DNA of 64,000 bases from Schistosoma haematobium (Eukaryota; Platyhelminthes; Trematoda; Strigeidida; Schistosomatidae), in NCBI RefSeq assembly GCF_000699445.3, contig NC_067195.1, forward strand, positions 13,638,787 to 13,702,786, given 5' to 3'. A model generated the notes under the pieces. It was not told the origin of the DNA and ran no database searches. It worked only from the letters and a program-made list of their open reading frames with translations. Shown here in pieces: positions 11,865 to 23,389 of this stretch. Position 1 is the first letter of the stretch. Every line of letters begins with the position of its first letter. A program made the position numbers and the translations under genes.

Positions 11865-12582
11865 TCTTCTAGAGTTACTGCCGGTCCCAAGCTTGGGTAA
11901 AGGAAGAGGGTTGGGCCTGCGGTAAGCGACCTTTATCCCGTAGAAAACTAACTCGCTACAAAAAACACTAACCAGAAGAAATAATTCGAACCATTTAAAC
12001 TCTTCCCTGGGAGTTAGAAGGTCTTCATTTAGAAGAATTATGACGCTTCATGGTGAAAGCCGAGCTCCTTTGGAGGTCACGAGGTCGATGCCCCTTCTAA
12101 CAACCAGAGCAACATTTTTTATAGGTACATGGAAGGTCCAAACAATGTGGGAGACCGGGAAGACCAGTCAAATAGCAACGGAAATGAGGAGATACAAATT
12201 GGCAGTATTGGGAATCAGCGAAACCCACTGGACCCAAGCTGGACAGAAAAGGCTAGCTACGGGAGAGATGCTGCTATACTCCGGTCACGAAGAGGAAAAT
12301 GCTCCACACACACAGGGAGTCACTCTTATGCTGTCCAATGTAGCACGAAATGCACTTGTAGGATGGGAATCTCACGGATCCAGAATCATCAAAGCATCAT
12401 TCAAAACAAAGAAGGAGGGGATCTTAATGAATATTATCCAATGTTATGCACCCACCAATGATAGCAACGACAAAATTAAAGATCAATTCTACGATAGGCT
12501 GCAATTAATCATAGAGAAGTGCCCAAGAAAGGACCTCACCGTTCTGATGGGAGATCTAAACGCCAAAGTCGGAATGTTATAA

Positions 12583-13390
12583 ATTTAGAACAACATATAT
12601 AAGCTAACAATATTATTTTCAAGTAGATCCTCATCAGGCTTTACTCTAATATACAGTAATATTTATATGAATATACGAAATTTCACTAGTTGGAATCATG
12701 AGTCAATTGAAGCTAGACCACCATGGAAAACCTGGAAGCACTGGACGGCCGTTTCGTCTAGCTTCAGTTGACTCATGATTTCAACCAGTGAAATTTCTAA
12801 AAATCTCCACAAAACCCCTTCTGATATACGAAATTATTAAACCAATCAAGGTAGTTTATAAGTCAATGATAACAATGGAATAGATTACATAATAAGTGAA
12901 AAGTACAAATTGATAGTGTGATAACGGGTGCACTAGTTTTGATAAGAATAATAAAGGCTCAAATCAATTTTACATAATCGGAAATAGGTCAATGATCAGA
13001 AAAATATAGACGGTGCTATTTATAAAATTATAAGATGACGTAATAAGAAGTATTCAGATAATTGAACCGTGAAACGTATATTTGCGAGAAAATAAAATAA
13101 GATGGTAGGAGGGGGTGAAGAAAAATAATAAATGAAGAGAAAGTTTGAACAATAATAATAAACAAATAAATTCATTTATTAAGGCCGAGGGAGAGATAAA
13201 GGTGATACAGATTTCTTCTGAACACAAAGACTTGGATTGTTGGCTCGAATTCCTATGGCTTCTGCTATGTGTAAAATACGAGGTCGAACACCATAAGGAA
13301 AACGAGTGGGAATACGATAAATAACTTTAAATAACTTGTTTCTGTCCACTACATGACCGCTATCGATCAAGTGTGATAAAACCGAGCACT
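12583..13390 (-). mobile_element. Penelope-like element 3' fragment inserted in the RTE LINE
   Basis: The minus-strand frame at 13,370-13,179 aligns with the C-terminus of the Penelope-like ORF at 37,064-38,161. Shared landmarks are DSGHVVD versus DTGHTVD, RILHIAEAIGIRANNPSLCVQK versus a similar block, and a final LSLPR. The remainder (12,583-13,178) is a non-coding 3' region that also matches 27,420-27,800, including the GTTTATAAGTCAATG block. Neither the RT nor the GIY-YIG core is present, so this is a 3' relic. Its edges coincide with the break in the LINE ORF, giving the relative age: LINE first, Penelope-like second. Confidence 0.8.
12683..12823 (+). mobile_element. Fold-back SINE fragment inserted in the Penelope-like relic
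   Basis: The element is flanked by a perfect 12-bp direct repeat, ATATACGAAATT, at 12,671-12,682 and 12,824-12,835. Internally, 12,678-12,718 and 12,756-12,796 form a 41-bp inverted repeat with about three mismatches. The loop keeps the CTGGAAGCACTGGACGGCC and GTTTCGTC pieces of the hammerhead-bearing SINE family seen at 36.7 and 41.5 kb. The 3' end CTCCACAAAACCCCTTCTG matches other copies. The tRNA-like head is absent. Confidence 0.82.
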
Positions 13391-14745
13391 ACAAAGGTTC
13401 AATACAGCCTTCTTTCAGAATACTAACAAACTCAACAAATTCAAGATAGCTCTCAACAACAGGTTCCAAGACTTACAGACAACGGAAAAAGCTGCAAGAG
13501 AAAGAAATTTGAAACAGCTTTACGATACAACGAAGAAACTAGCAGGGAAATATAGTAAACCAGTCAAAGACAAAGAAGGTAGGCCAATCACTGAAATTTA
13601 AGAGCAGTGGAACAGATGGGCAAAGTACTTTGAGAAACTCTTGAATAGGCCGGCTTTAATGAGTCCACAGGACATCGAACCAGCACACACAAACCTTCCT
13701 ACAGACGTCACTCCACCAACGACCGAAGAAATCAGGATGTCCATCAGACAAATCAAGAGCGGGAAAGCAGCAGCACCTGGCAATATACCAGCTGAAGCAC
13801 TGAAGTCAGACATCGAAGTAACTACAAACATGCTTCACCTTCTATTCAAAAAGTTTTGGGAGGAGGAACAAGTGTCGATAGACTGGGAAGAAGGACACCT
13901 CATCAAGATTCCAGAGAAAAGAGATCTGAGCAAATGTGAAAACTACAGAGGCATTACACTACTGTCAGTACCAGGGAAAGTCTTCAACACGCGAACAAAT
14001 GCAGATAAAGACAACCAGTGTAGCAGCAGTCTCTGCATCAGTAGGCCTCAACATACACAAGGGGAAAACCAAGATCCTCAAATACAACACGGAGAACAGT
14101 AATCCAATCACTTTTGACTGCAAAACTCTGGAAGATGTAGAATCCTTCACGTACCTGGGAAGCATCATCGATGAACAAGGAGGATCTGATGCAGACGTAA
14201 AGGCGAGGATTGGCAAGCCAAGGGCCACATTCCTTCAATTGAAGAACATATGGAACTCAAAACAACCGTCAACCAATATCAAAGTCAGAATCTTCGATAC
14301 GAACGTCAAGGCAGTTCTACTGTATGGAGCTGAAACTTGAAGAACTACTACAACCGTCATCAAAAAGTACAAGTATTCATAAATATTTGTCTACGCGAGA
14401 TACTCAACATCCATTGGCCGGATACCATCAGTAACAGCCAACTGTGAGAGAGAACAAATCAGCTTCCAGCTGAGGAGGAAATTAGAAAAAGACGATGGAA
14501 ATGGATAGGACATACATTATGCAAATCACCAAACTGCACTACGAGGCAAGCCCTAACTTGGAATCCTGATGGGAAGAGGAAAAGAGGAAGGCCAAGGAAC
14601 ACATTACTTCAGGAAATAGAATCAGATATGAAAAGGATGAATAACAACTGGGAAGAGCTGGGAAGGATTGCCCAGGACAGGATTGGATGGAGAATGCTGG
14701 TGAGCGGCCTATGCTCCTTCAAGGGGAGTAACAGGCGTAAGTAAG

Positions 14746-16836
14746 TGAGACACCAAGTGGATCAAAATTCCACAGATTCCTGTGTACGCTCAAAATCTTC
14801 GGAAAACGATGAAGAATTAACTTAAGAAGGATGTTGACAAATAATTGACAATGGCATAAGTTATTGAATATTAGTAAGTAGTGCAATCAATATGCAAATC
14901 GTATGGAAATCAGGATTAATTGATGAAAATATTAAGCTGAATTAGTACCATCTAGTACTAAATTCAATTGAAATTAACAAATCTCACCTTGGTAATGACA
15001 CTTGAAGTGGTTTTAGATTTTCTGCTTTCCTTCATAGAACTATCATAGAACAGTCTTTGATAAATATTCACAGAGTATCTCTTTTACTTAATTCATGATA
15101 AAGTTTTCTGTTATAGCACAAGTGGAAACATTAACTAAGTGATTCAAAGCAGTCTGCTCAACGATATTCCCCAAATATGAAAGGTTCTGCCGCTATTCAA
15201 TAGAATAAACATATTAATTTTTGAAATTTCTTTCCTTTTTATACAATCAAACTAGACTGATTTTGCACTTTTCGTCAACTACCCTCAGCTTATGTGATGA
15301 TATTATCCCAAATCTGTATTGGATTCAGTCAGTATTTAGGCTTTTTTAAATGCTTATGAACGTTTCATAGTGTATCGACACTCTCATGTAATTCGTCTGA
15401 ATTTGTCTATCATATTAACAATATGAAATCCTCGAGATGGGGACATGAGCAAATGTGGAATTCACGTCAGCGTCTTTGAAGTAGGCTAAGTGAAAAACAC
15501 TAACTTATCAATGCTATTCAGTAAGCTACCTGAAACATGTGGAGAAGAATCATTATTACATTATGCTTCTACACTTAGTGTTCGACAAAATGTTGCACTG
15601 AAAGTCGAAGAGTAATAAATCTGAAGAGCGAAGCAAACGGTTTCTAAATTAGAAAACGTATACTTCAATTTGTTTACTTTCCAGTGTTTCTTTGACTGTT
15701 TTCTTATGAGAATCCAATATAGAATGATTTTATTTTCTTTAGCCATGTATATGTTTGTTGTAGATACTTTCGTTCGCTGACTTGTTTAAAAGCTACCAGT
15801 TGGTCAAATTATTACGAGAACGGATCTATTGTGTAGTTATCTGTCTCACTATCGCCTATGATTTCAGTTGTGTTAGTTACAAATAAAATTCAAAATAAGC
15901 CCCTTCCAAATATCATGCTTAACTGGATAGTTCTGACTTTATCAAATACTTCTTGTACATGTTTCAACGTAATATTTCGTATTGAAGGACTATTTACTAA
16001 AAATATCTACACGCGATATCAAGAGATTGATTTGAATTAAAAATGAATTTTAGTTTTACAAATACGTGCATTTGTAATTCCCGAAATAAACAATTTAACC
16101 GTCTACCATTATTTAATCAAGCACGTATTTTTTAAGAACGTTTCTCTGAAAGAGTTAAATCGATCAACTCACGTCGGCATTGCGCCTTAATAATGAATGC
16201 CTTGTTGAGTCATATTAGCTCTCCGTGTATGTTGATTGTTTTTTTGCCATCAGTAAGATACAAAAAAGCGCTCCTAAAATTGATCTACTCTACTTACATT
16301 CTGCTTGGTATTAGGAGAGTCGACGTACAATATTCCGAAGACTACCGATTTTCGAATTGAGGCGTGACAACTCTTGTATGCAGACTTCACATCTTATATC
16401 AAAGATTAACGGGATTAACTGGTTTAAACAAGTAAGCCTTTTTTAGCAAGGGTAACTTTACAGGAAGGATTTGTTGACCACATGCCCAACTCTGACATTT
16501 TTCACGTAATTTGGACTGGAAGTAGCAATATATGGATACAGACATAAAATAACTCCCACAAACTGGGGTAAATCAATTTCGCTTACAAGATATGTTGTTT
16601 AAGTGATTGTGACCATAACTTGCGAAAATGATTTACGAAGTCTTCACTTATTAATGTCATCATTTTATTTTGTGTTAAATTCCAGTGTTCCCTCACAGTT
16701 ATTTATCGACCTCCTTAAAAAGGAAGTGTTCTATTTTGAAATGACAGTTCAACTAGCGCGTATACACATTTATTTGACCAACCAATTTATCAAATCAATT
16801 CATCATGATTTTCATTGGTTAAATAACATAGTAGAA
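14746..16836. other. Intergenic region upstream of the micro-exon gene
   Basis: No gene or retroelement domain was recognised. The part at 16,045-16,250 has a diverged counterpart at 9,490-9,700. The region just before the gene is AT-rich, as expected for a schistosome promoter. Confidence 0.5.
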
Positions 16837-16841
16837 AAGTA

Positions 16842-16847
16842 TATAAA
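16842..16847 (+). promoter_or_regulatory. TATA box of the micro-exon gene
   Basis: A TATAAA hexamer in the context AGTATATAAACAC lies 35 bp before the start codon at 16,882. Transcription would begin shortly before that ATG, giving a very short 5' UTR. This placement fits a strongly tissue-specific gene for a secreted product, but the start site itself is inferred. Confidence 0.7.
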
Positions 16848-16881
16848 CACATGAGTGATGCCACAAAATTAAACCCTCAAA

Positions 16882-16936
16882 ATGAACATGCATAAGTGTT
16901 TATTCTTGGTCTCTTTATTGCTCGCCAGTGTGATCT
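16882..16936 (+). CDS. MEG exon 1: signal peptide
   Basis: The exon encodes 18 codons plus one base. A short polar start with His and Lys is followed by a hydrophobic core (CLFLVSLLLASVI), typical of a secretory leader. The donor is T|GTAAGTT at 16,937, and the split codon becomes Cys with the next exon. The ATG is the first one after the TATA box. Confidence 0.85.
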
Positions 16937-19900
16937 GTAAGTTACTAATTTCTGTTGTCTTATGTGTGATTGGTTTACATTTTACATTTGTTATCCTGAG
17001 TGTCTACTGCATTTCTCAACTATTCGTATTGACACAAATAATCCGAATGTCAAATATTCCTTAGAAATACAAAACGTAAGTGTGGACAGAGCAGGTCAGC
17101 GAACCATCGTACATACGTAAGTAATAAAGGATGCAACCAACTGCTTCGAATGTTTCCAAGCAATGGTAAACATTCTGATCTTCACGGAACTGTCTTTGTT
17201 CTACAACGTTCTACAATGCAAAGCGTGCACATCTGTACTAACTCATTTCAACAACCATTATACTAGTGTATTCCATAGAGAAAATGCGTTCACAATGATG
17301 TGGTTAGTTACTCTTAAGTACTTGACATGTGGCAAACATAGTGCTGTATACGAATTGATTCTATTTGTAAACGTATCCGGCAATCAAGTGGACGTTTTAA
17401 CGAGTAAGAACTGTTTATATTCTTATGTTATCTGTTAATCAATGTTCTTATTTAAATAATGTGTAATTTTCAGAAAAATAGACAGTTAAACACCTAAAAT
17501 AGAGCAAATTGCTTACATTGTCGTTATTTGGTACTCAATCTGTCTCAATTAGTCTTCATGTAGTTGAGACGTATTTTCTGAGTATTGATAATAACGTGTA
17601 AATATACTGAATATTTGTAATCGAATTTGTCAAAGAATTGTACTCGTTCAGCGATGTGTACAACTTCTCGAACATATAGATGTAGGCCTTCATTGTCTAG
17701 ATACAACACCATTTATGTTTAGTATGAACAACAGTGTGGATTGCTGTTGATTTTTTAAAATAAAATATAAGTTCATAATTTGTTGAAAATGTTGTTTATT
17801 ATCGTAAAATACAATCCTTCGTTTACCATATTTATGCACATATATCCATTAATTGTGTTTCCAGGTGTTGACAATAACAGCACAATGACTGCATGGCGTA
17901 AGCATATAATTCAATCTCATATATTCGAAATCACTATTCTACACAAATTCGTTGTCACAACATTCCCAAAAAGCACGCAAAACAACAATATGCCATATAA
18001 ATATATATATTTACATAGAGTTCCATCATTTCTTGGAATTGTTCGTAATTTATTATTAGTTTGTCATTATTTTGACTGACTGACTTTCTGTGAATTCAGG
18101 AACATGAATCACACAAAAGACGTAATAATGATGTGAATTTGGTTCATGAAAGAATGTAGCTGGTAGGAGGCTTATTATAGCTACTGACAAAATATGGAGG
18201 TTTACGACAAATCCACATGATTATTTCCATAACACCAGATATTCTGTGAAGTCTACGCACACACGGACACACACACAGATCAATAAATGATAATAGTACT
18301 AATACTTATTCTTATTATTTCCTTTGAAACTGTATTTCAAAAATCATCGGAGACCACTGGTGTAAGTTGTGTTCACTGACTAAACATGGACATTCAAGGC
18401 ACAAATATTCAGCCTTCTTCAGTTAATTCTACACTAATATTGAAAAATTCGATGGTTCATTTTCCAATTTAGAGTAACTCGTTTGGATGACAACAAATGA
18501 TTTTCTTGTGCTTACACACAAACCATCAATTTGCTGAAGGAGGTGGTTCACTGAGTACATATCCTAACCTAACTCAAAATAATATCTATTAATTAGTGTG
18601 ATTGGCTTATCAGTACAATAATTCAGACACAGTATTCATTTATTTTGCAGATAACCTAATATTTTACACACTTCATGTGCAATTGTAATCATTGTTCACT
18701 TTTTCTTCGTGTGTTAAAGACGGATATTTCGATACCCTATGTAAGTAACATAAATATGTACATATACATATGTTTTGTCAAACAGGCGATAACTCAAAAT
18801 GACTGTACACTCTGTTTTTCAGTTGAATGAATTTGCGATTTTTTTCTATTGTGTGAGAAACAATTTTGAAACATGAACCGCATATTTTACATTAACTTGT
18901 TGAAAGAGTTTGTTGACAGAGTTCAGCAGTTAAAACACGGTTTGGTACAACTCAAAACTGTACCAATTCGACTGTACTATTGAGTTAATAATACAGTATT
19001 TGAGCTGATAGATTCAATTACTTCATAAACGACCATGTCATTTTAAATAATTGCTGCATAAATGTAATCACTATTCACTTCTTTCCTTATATGTAAAAGC
19101 TGGAATTTGGGGTTCATTTGGTAAGTTGCTTGATTATGTTGAGTATTGAATGGTGTTTGGATGGTTTCACATGAACTACTGTCTCGATTTTGTTCGTGAC
19201 TTCCTAAATTATTTATAGTGGAGAACTATTCGAGTTGAGGCATAAATAATTTCCCATGTTCAATAATCTGCGACAAGCTGTGTATGTGGGTAGATCAACT
19301 GGATATCATACGAAAATATGAGACATCATTCAGTGAATGGGAAACAACTGGAGGACAGTTCAGTGATGTTGTTTCTGAAGTGGTAAAAGTCTCAACCATG
19401 GAATGAAGAGTTTTCGTGAATCCACACAAAAATTCATGCAACATGCAATGTAGCTTCTCAAGCTGTGTTGTCTTTAGTAACCAAACAGTAATAGACCGAT
19501 GTGAAATCCTATTTCACATCTTATTTTATATAGTTGCTTTATTTTCGTTTGCCTCATGGTCAGCAAGTAATTGGTCGACTGGTTGTTTTTTCATAATTTG
19601 AAAGTGGACAAAGTTCACTTTCAGTAGTTTGATTGTCTCTCAGTGATGAAGAGACTTTGTTTGATGTTAAGTCTGTCGGGGAGCGTTGCATGTCTTCACT
19701 CCTGCGTGTTCAAGCTGTTCACCAGTCCAAATGTCTGTACGGTGACGAAAGAGTAAGTGATTTTAGAGACTATCGCTCGTTAGTAATAACTGGAAGCTAT
19801 TTGTTTCACCACTCGACGTGAAGACGTAATCGGGTAAGCTTTTTCTTCCAAATAAGATTGTGGATGAAATTCAGCCAACAATACAGAAACATATTTGTTT

Positions 19901-20310
19901 TGCAATACGACTCATTGTAGTGTGATTTCGATTTGTTAAATAGTTAACCTTTATTGGATAAGTAATAACAGTTTCGATGTTTGCGATTTCAGTTTCAGAT
20001 TCAGATGCCACGTTATTTGAAATCGGTATGTTATGGTGCGCAAAATTTTATTGTCGACACCTTGAATGAATTTATACGTCTGATGAATTGACGAAGATTC
20101 TGAGTGATGAATGAACAACCGAATTTCAGAAGCATAAATTTCCTGTAGAGATACTTTTGGTTATCTTTACCTTGCATATTGAATTAATCAACAATGTTTC
20201 TACCTATTACACTCATTTTCCTCTCGCAAACCTTGTCATTTTTTCCACGTCACAGATCTGTGTCGTAGATGGATGAATAACCGTAGAGAAATTACAGGAC
20301 ATGCATTGCT

Positions 20311-20376
<66 letters not shown>

Positions 20377-22848
20377 CTCGTTTCCGTTAGTACACATTTT
20401 ACTGAATCACTTCAAATCAGTAAGTATCAAGCCCACGAATACAACATCGCAAAAAGCAGACGTTCAGCACCGTAAAATGCAATTATTCGTGCGCCATATT
20501 TATGTATATCTACACATTATTTGTGTTTTCAGATACTTACAATAACAGCACAACAAATGCAACCGGTAAGCATATTATTCAGTCTCATATATTCGAAATC
20601 ACTATTCTATTCAAATTAGCGGTCGCATTATTCCTCAAAACACTCAAAACAACAATAACCAATTATTATATTACAATGATGATGATGATCATCATCATCA
20701 TCAGCAGCATCAGCTGTGAAGTGAGTGAGCTTGCCAGAATATCATGCATTTATCTTTAGAAATGGAAGGATGAGGAATCAATCACTTCTCAATTTCTTAC
20801 CGAAGTCTGATTCACTACATTTCATCTCATAAAGACCGTTTTCCTCAATTCATATTGTTTGACCAAAAGCTTGAACAAATGTTAAGGTTACTTCCAATGA
20901 TAACAAACAATTATTAAATTTTTGGAAACACAGACTAATTAGTCAATTGTCGGTGAGAATAAAAGTTAGAACAATTCAGTCAAAATCTCTATCAATTACA
21001 CATAATTTAGGAAACGCTTAGTGATTTCAAATTCTGTGAGTTGATATGAACAATTTGTAAGGAGTTGCATTTTAACTATTTAACAAATGAATATGTTGTA
21101 GTGAACAGAACACGAATGGGGACGATCGAAAGTACCTAACACAAAATTACAGAGCATCTCAACAAAATCTGAGAACCATATATCAAATCGTTAATTTGCA
21201 AAATGTCCACCAATTGTTCCAAAATGCCTCAGACTTCATTGCCCTCGCCTTTTCATACACAATTACATTCTATTTCCGCTCTTGTTTTCTTGATCTTCCC
21301 TCATCTTCTGCTGCCGTACATTACATTTCTGACTCGCATAATATACTACTTATATCAATATAAGTAGCACGCACCGCAATGTCAGTAAAATCAGGTTGAA
21401 TATAAAATCTTCACAATGAGGTTATTGTCAATACTCGAAAGTCAGTATCGAATTTTCAACAGTATATAAATCTTTTGTTAGCTCTTCAATGAATGAAAAT
21501 AATTTTGTAATTGTATTATCTAAACGATAATTTTATCTATTTGTACAATATTTTAAGTATATGTTAGCTAAACGTAAGGGAATTATTGTAGGTACAGTTA
21601 GTTATTACATGATTATCCAGAGAATTATTGGTCGAACAAATATCATTTATAAATTAATTAACTTATATATAATTCCTCTTACATGCACAATTAGACCTTG
21701 TTTAGTTTGTCACATTCTCCTAATCAAAGATAATACTAACCACAATAAAGGATGTCTGTGCAATATGTATCTATTCTACATTGAATAAAGTATTTACATC
21801 TGAATAACTACACATGAACACTAACGAATTTGCAAGAGTTACTTTGTATTAACAATCATAACCATCACGAATACTATTGTAGTGTGCAACACTGATATTT
21901 TTCTAGTCTAGTCAAATTAATTACGCTTTTATCGCTTTTCATTACACCATTTTCAATGATAACCATCAAAGTTGAAAATGAAACACAATTGTACTCACCG
22001 AACAGTTAAGAAATAACAAATCACACTAAACTCACTCCTATATTGAATCAAGTAGTTGGATACCATGTTTAGACAGCTTATCGATAATACATTTACAAAC
22101 ACTAAACACTTACTGTGCAATAGATTGCCATCACTGAACAGGTAAAATTAAGAAAGAACAGTGAACAATAATTGTTTGCTGAAGTGTTGATAAATGTATA
22201 AAATGTACTGTGGGGAAATTTGGTTTAATTCAATGAGTCTACTAATCACAATTTCAATGAGTCTACTTTTCTTAAAATATCAAATTACGTAGGAATACAA
22301 TCCCTGGAGACATAAAGTGCTGTCTCTCACAAATGTCTCAGTTTCACAGAGTCGAGTTTCTTCGTTTGACTAATGCATTTACAAAAATTGATGATTACAT
22401 CAATGGTGATAAAGCATTTCCGATACAGTGATAAAAAGTGCATCAACTGTCTTATCAATCTACAGATCTTGGTTTCATCAGAACCATACTTGTGAAGTTT
22501 CTATCGACTTCATTACAGTTGATTTTACAGTAAGATCTCAGTGGGAAATATAAACAACTACCCAGTGATGAGTGCCATCCACAAGTGATTATGAAATCAG
22601 AACGACTCTGCATTGGATGAAATATGCATCTGTGTGAACGATTGTTCGAATGATTGAAAGGCAAACAACATTGACTGGTTGAAACTACTCGGATTATTAT
22701 CAATTGTTCTGCAAAGTCTTACTTACACTTGCATTCATGTTCTCCTTGTTGTTTCACAGTATTACATAATCAATACAAACTATTTCATTGACGACCATAT
22801 TAATGAGTAAACTCACCTTTGATTTCAGGTACACATGAAATCTCCTAA
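16882..22848 (+). CDS. Micro-exon gene (MEG) for a small secreted glycopeptide; seven exons recognised
   Basis: Recognised exons are 16,882-16,936, 17,865-17,897, 18,720-18,740, 19,100-19,120, 19,993-20,025, 20,533-20,565 and 22,829-22,848. All introns are bounded by AG and GT and all are phase 1, so every internal exon (33, 21, 21, 33, 33 nt) can be skipped without shifting the frame. The joined product is about 71 residues: a hydrophobic signal peptide (MNMHKCLFLVSLLLASVIC), short repeated modules, two NNST sequons and a THEIS end before the stop. This layout is the hallmark of schistosome MEGs, whose secreted products vary by exon skipping. Extra micro-exons in the long last intron may have been missed. 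The family number cannot be assigned. The last four exons lie in the right arm of the inverted repeat. Confidence 0.85.
17865..17897 (+). CDS. MEG micro-exon, 33 nt (VDNNSTMTAW module)
   Basis: Preceded by GTGTTTCCAG and followed by GTAAGC. Phase 1 at both ends. It encodes a NNST sequon. The exon and its flanks (about 17,820-17,990) resemble the exon at 20,533 and its flanks, indicating an internal tandem duplication. Confidence 0.85.
18720..18740 (+). CDS. MEG micro-exon, 21 nt (GYFDTL module)
   Basis: The acceptor is GTGTGTTAAAG and the donor is GTAAGTAA. Phase 1 at both ends. The upstream flank resembles that of the 21-nt exon at 19,100, marking a second internal duplication. It lies just outside the inverted-repeat arm, so it is single-copy in this window. 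Confidence 0.78.
19100..19120 (+). CDS. MEG micro-exon, 21 nt (GIWGSF module)
   Basis: The acceptor is ATGTAAAAG and the donor is GTAAGTTG. Phase 1 at both ends. An identical copy lies on the minus strand at 4,410-4,430. It is paralogous to the exon at 18,720. Confidence 0.78.
19993..20025 (+). CDS. MEG micro-exon, 33 nt (SDSDATLFEI module)
   Basis: The acceptor is GCGATTTCAG and the donor is GTATGTTA. Phase 1 at both ends. An in-frame second CAG at 19,996-19,998 offers an alternative acceptor. The identical mirror copy is 3,507-3,539 on the minus strand. The acidic SDSD stretch differs from the sequon-bearing modules. Confidence 0.8.
20314..20373. repeat. (TA)n microsatellite in the right arm
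   Basis: Mirror of the TA run at 3,163-3,218, differing slightly in length. Confidence 0.95.
20533..20565 (+). CDS. MEG micro-exon, 33 nt (TYNNSTTNAT module)
   Basis: The acceptor is GTGTTTTCAG and the donor is GTAAGCAT. Phase 1 at both ends. It encodes a NNST sequon and ends in NAT, a possible second sequon. The identical mirror copy is 2,972-3,004 on the minus strand. It is paralogous to the exon at 17,865. Confidence 0.85.
21137..21372 (+). repeat. Dispersed repeat copy in the last MEG intron
   Basis: Same family as 6,471-6,665 (see that entry for the shared blocks). The mirror copy in the left arm is 2,165-2,400. A weak partial resemblance also exists near 61,540-61,640. Confidence 0.5.
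22829..22848 (+). CDS. MEG terminal exon (THEIS, stop)
   Basis: The acceptor TGATTTCAG is followed by a phase-1 frame giving THEIS and TAA at 22,846-22,848. The identical mirror copy is 689-708 on the minus strand. The downstream AATAAA supports this as the last exon, but alternative terminal exons upstream are not excluded. Confidence 0.7.
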
Positions 22849-22889
22849 ATTTGATGTTGATTAATTAATGTAGATTAGATTATTGTTTA

Positions 22890-22895
22890 AATAAA
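22890..22895 (+). terminator. Poly(A) signal of the micro-exon gene
   Basis: AATAAA lies 42 bp after the stop codon, the usual layout for a short 3' UTR. The mirror copy is at 642-647. Confidence 0.65.
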
Positions 22896-23182
22896 CCTTA
22901 TAGTTTTGTCAGTGTGTTCTATTTTACGAAATGATTTTGACGGATTTCACTTGTCCCACATACTTCAGTTCGTTGAAATAATCAATTAAAATCACTGACG
23001 CATAAACAACAGTCTCTTCAAGACAATAAATGTATCACACAGCTAGAGCCTATTTACACTAGCAGAGTGGTGATCGTCTGTCACAACATTCACTTTACTG
23101 AAACAAAATTCAGACATATGGTTCTGACCGTCAGTTAGCAAATTAGGAAAGGGTGTAGCAGGTAGATAAGTTATTTGGTGAC

Positions 23183-23389
23183 GATCTGAATTGAGAACGT
23201 AGAAACCCGCGCTGTTATCCAAATGAGTTATAACTCAGATATCAATATCTTGTTGGATTAAAGAATATTGAGTACATTTTAATGATAAAAGTTTCATATG
23301 ATTATACGGATGATAAATCTCAGTTATCTGGCAAGTTGTCCGTTAATAAGAATGAGTTGTTGTTTTTTCATAACGAAATATTCAATTAG
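23183..23389. other. Unique flank right of the inverted repeat
   Basis: AT-rich, with no gene seen. It shares nothing with the flank left of position 355. Confidence 0.5.

Larger units (their letters stand above)
11865..14745 (+). mobile_element. RTE-type LINE, interrupted and internally deleted
   Basis: A plus-strand non-LTR element. A 5' leader (from about 11,865) precedes an ORF starting at 12,040. The first part (12,040-12,582) is an apurinic endonuclease domain with FFIGTWKVQTMWETGKTSQI, LGISETHWTQAGQKRLATGE, MNIIQCYAPTND and VLMGDLNAKVG motifs. It is then interrupted by a Penelope-like fragment (12,583-13,390). The RT region resumes at about 13,420 (LNKFKIALNNRFQ, IKSGKAAAPGNIPAEAL, CENYRGITLLSVPGKVFN), with a stop near 13,600. 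At about 13,990 it jumps to a C-terminal block (GLNIHKGKTKILKYNTEN, SFTYLGSIIDEQGGSDAD), so the palm segment with the catalytic ADD motif is deleted. The C-terminus ([13 protein letters not shown]) is followed by a GTAAGTAAG tail at 14,738-14,746. Not capable of autonomous movement. Confidence 0.92.
18850..23182. repeat. Right arm of the 4.33-kb inverted repeat
   Basis: Reverse-complement match to 355-4,680, separated by about 14.2 kb of transposon-rich spacer. The inner edge is TGTGTGAG at 18,850 and the outer edge is GGTGAC at 23,182. It contains the four 3' exons and the poly(A) signal of the micro-exon gene. The inner breakpoint falls between the two 21-nt exons. Confidence 0.95.

Noticed and set aside
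17163..17438. 91-codon frame with several Cys residues after MEG exon 1
   Set aside because: No acceptor/donor pair in a fitting phase, no recognisable domain, and it lies within the first intron.
18352..18360. Possible 9-nt micro-exon before GTGTAAGTTG
   Set aside because: The acceptor lacks a pyrimidine tract and such short AG...GT pairs are common by chance.
19633..19821. Open frame on the plus strand in the right arm with a good donor (AAAGA|GTAAGTG) at its end
   Set aside because: The mirror copy in the left arm has one G fewer near 3,870, which breaks the frame, and the phase does not fit the phase-1 MEG exons.
21102..21131. Possible extra 30-nt phase-1 micro-exon after GTTGTAG
   Set aside because: The donor GTACCT is poor and the segment borders a dispersed repeat; RNA evidence would be needed.
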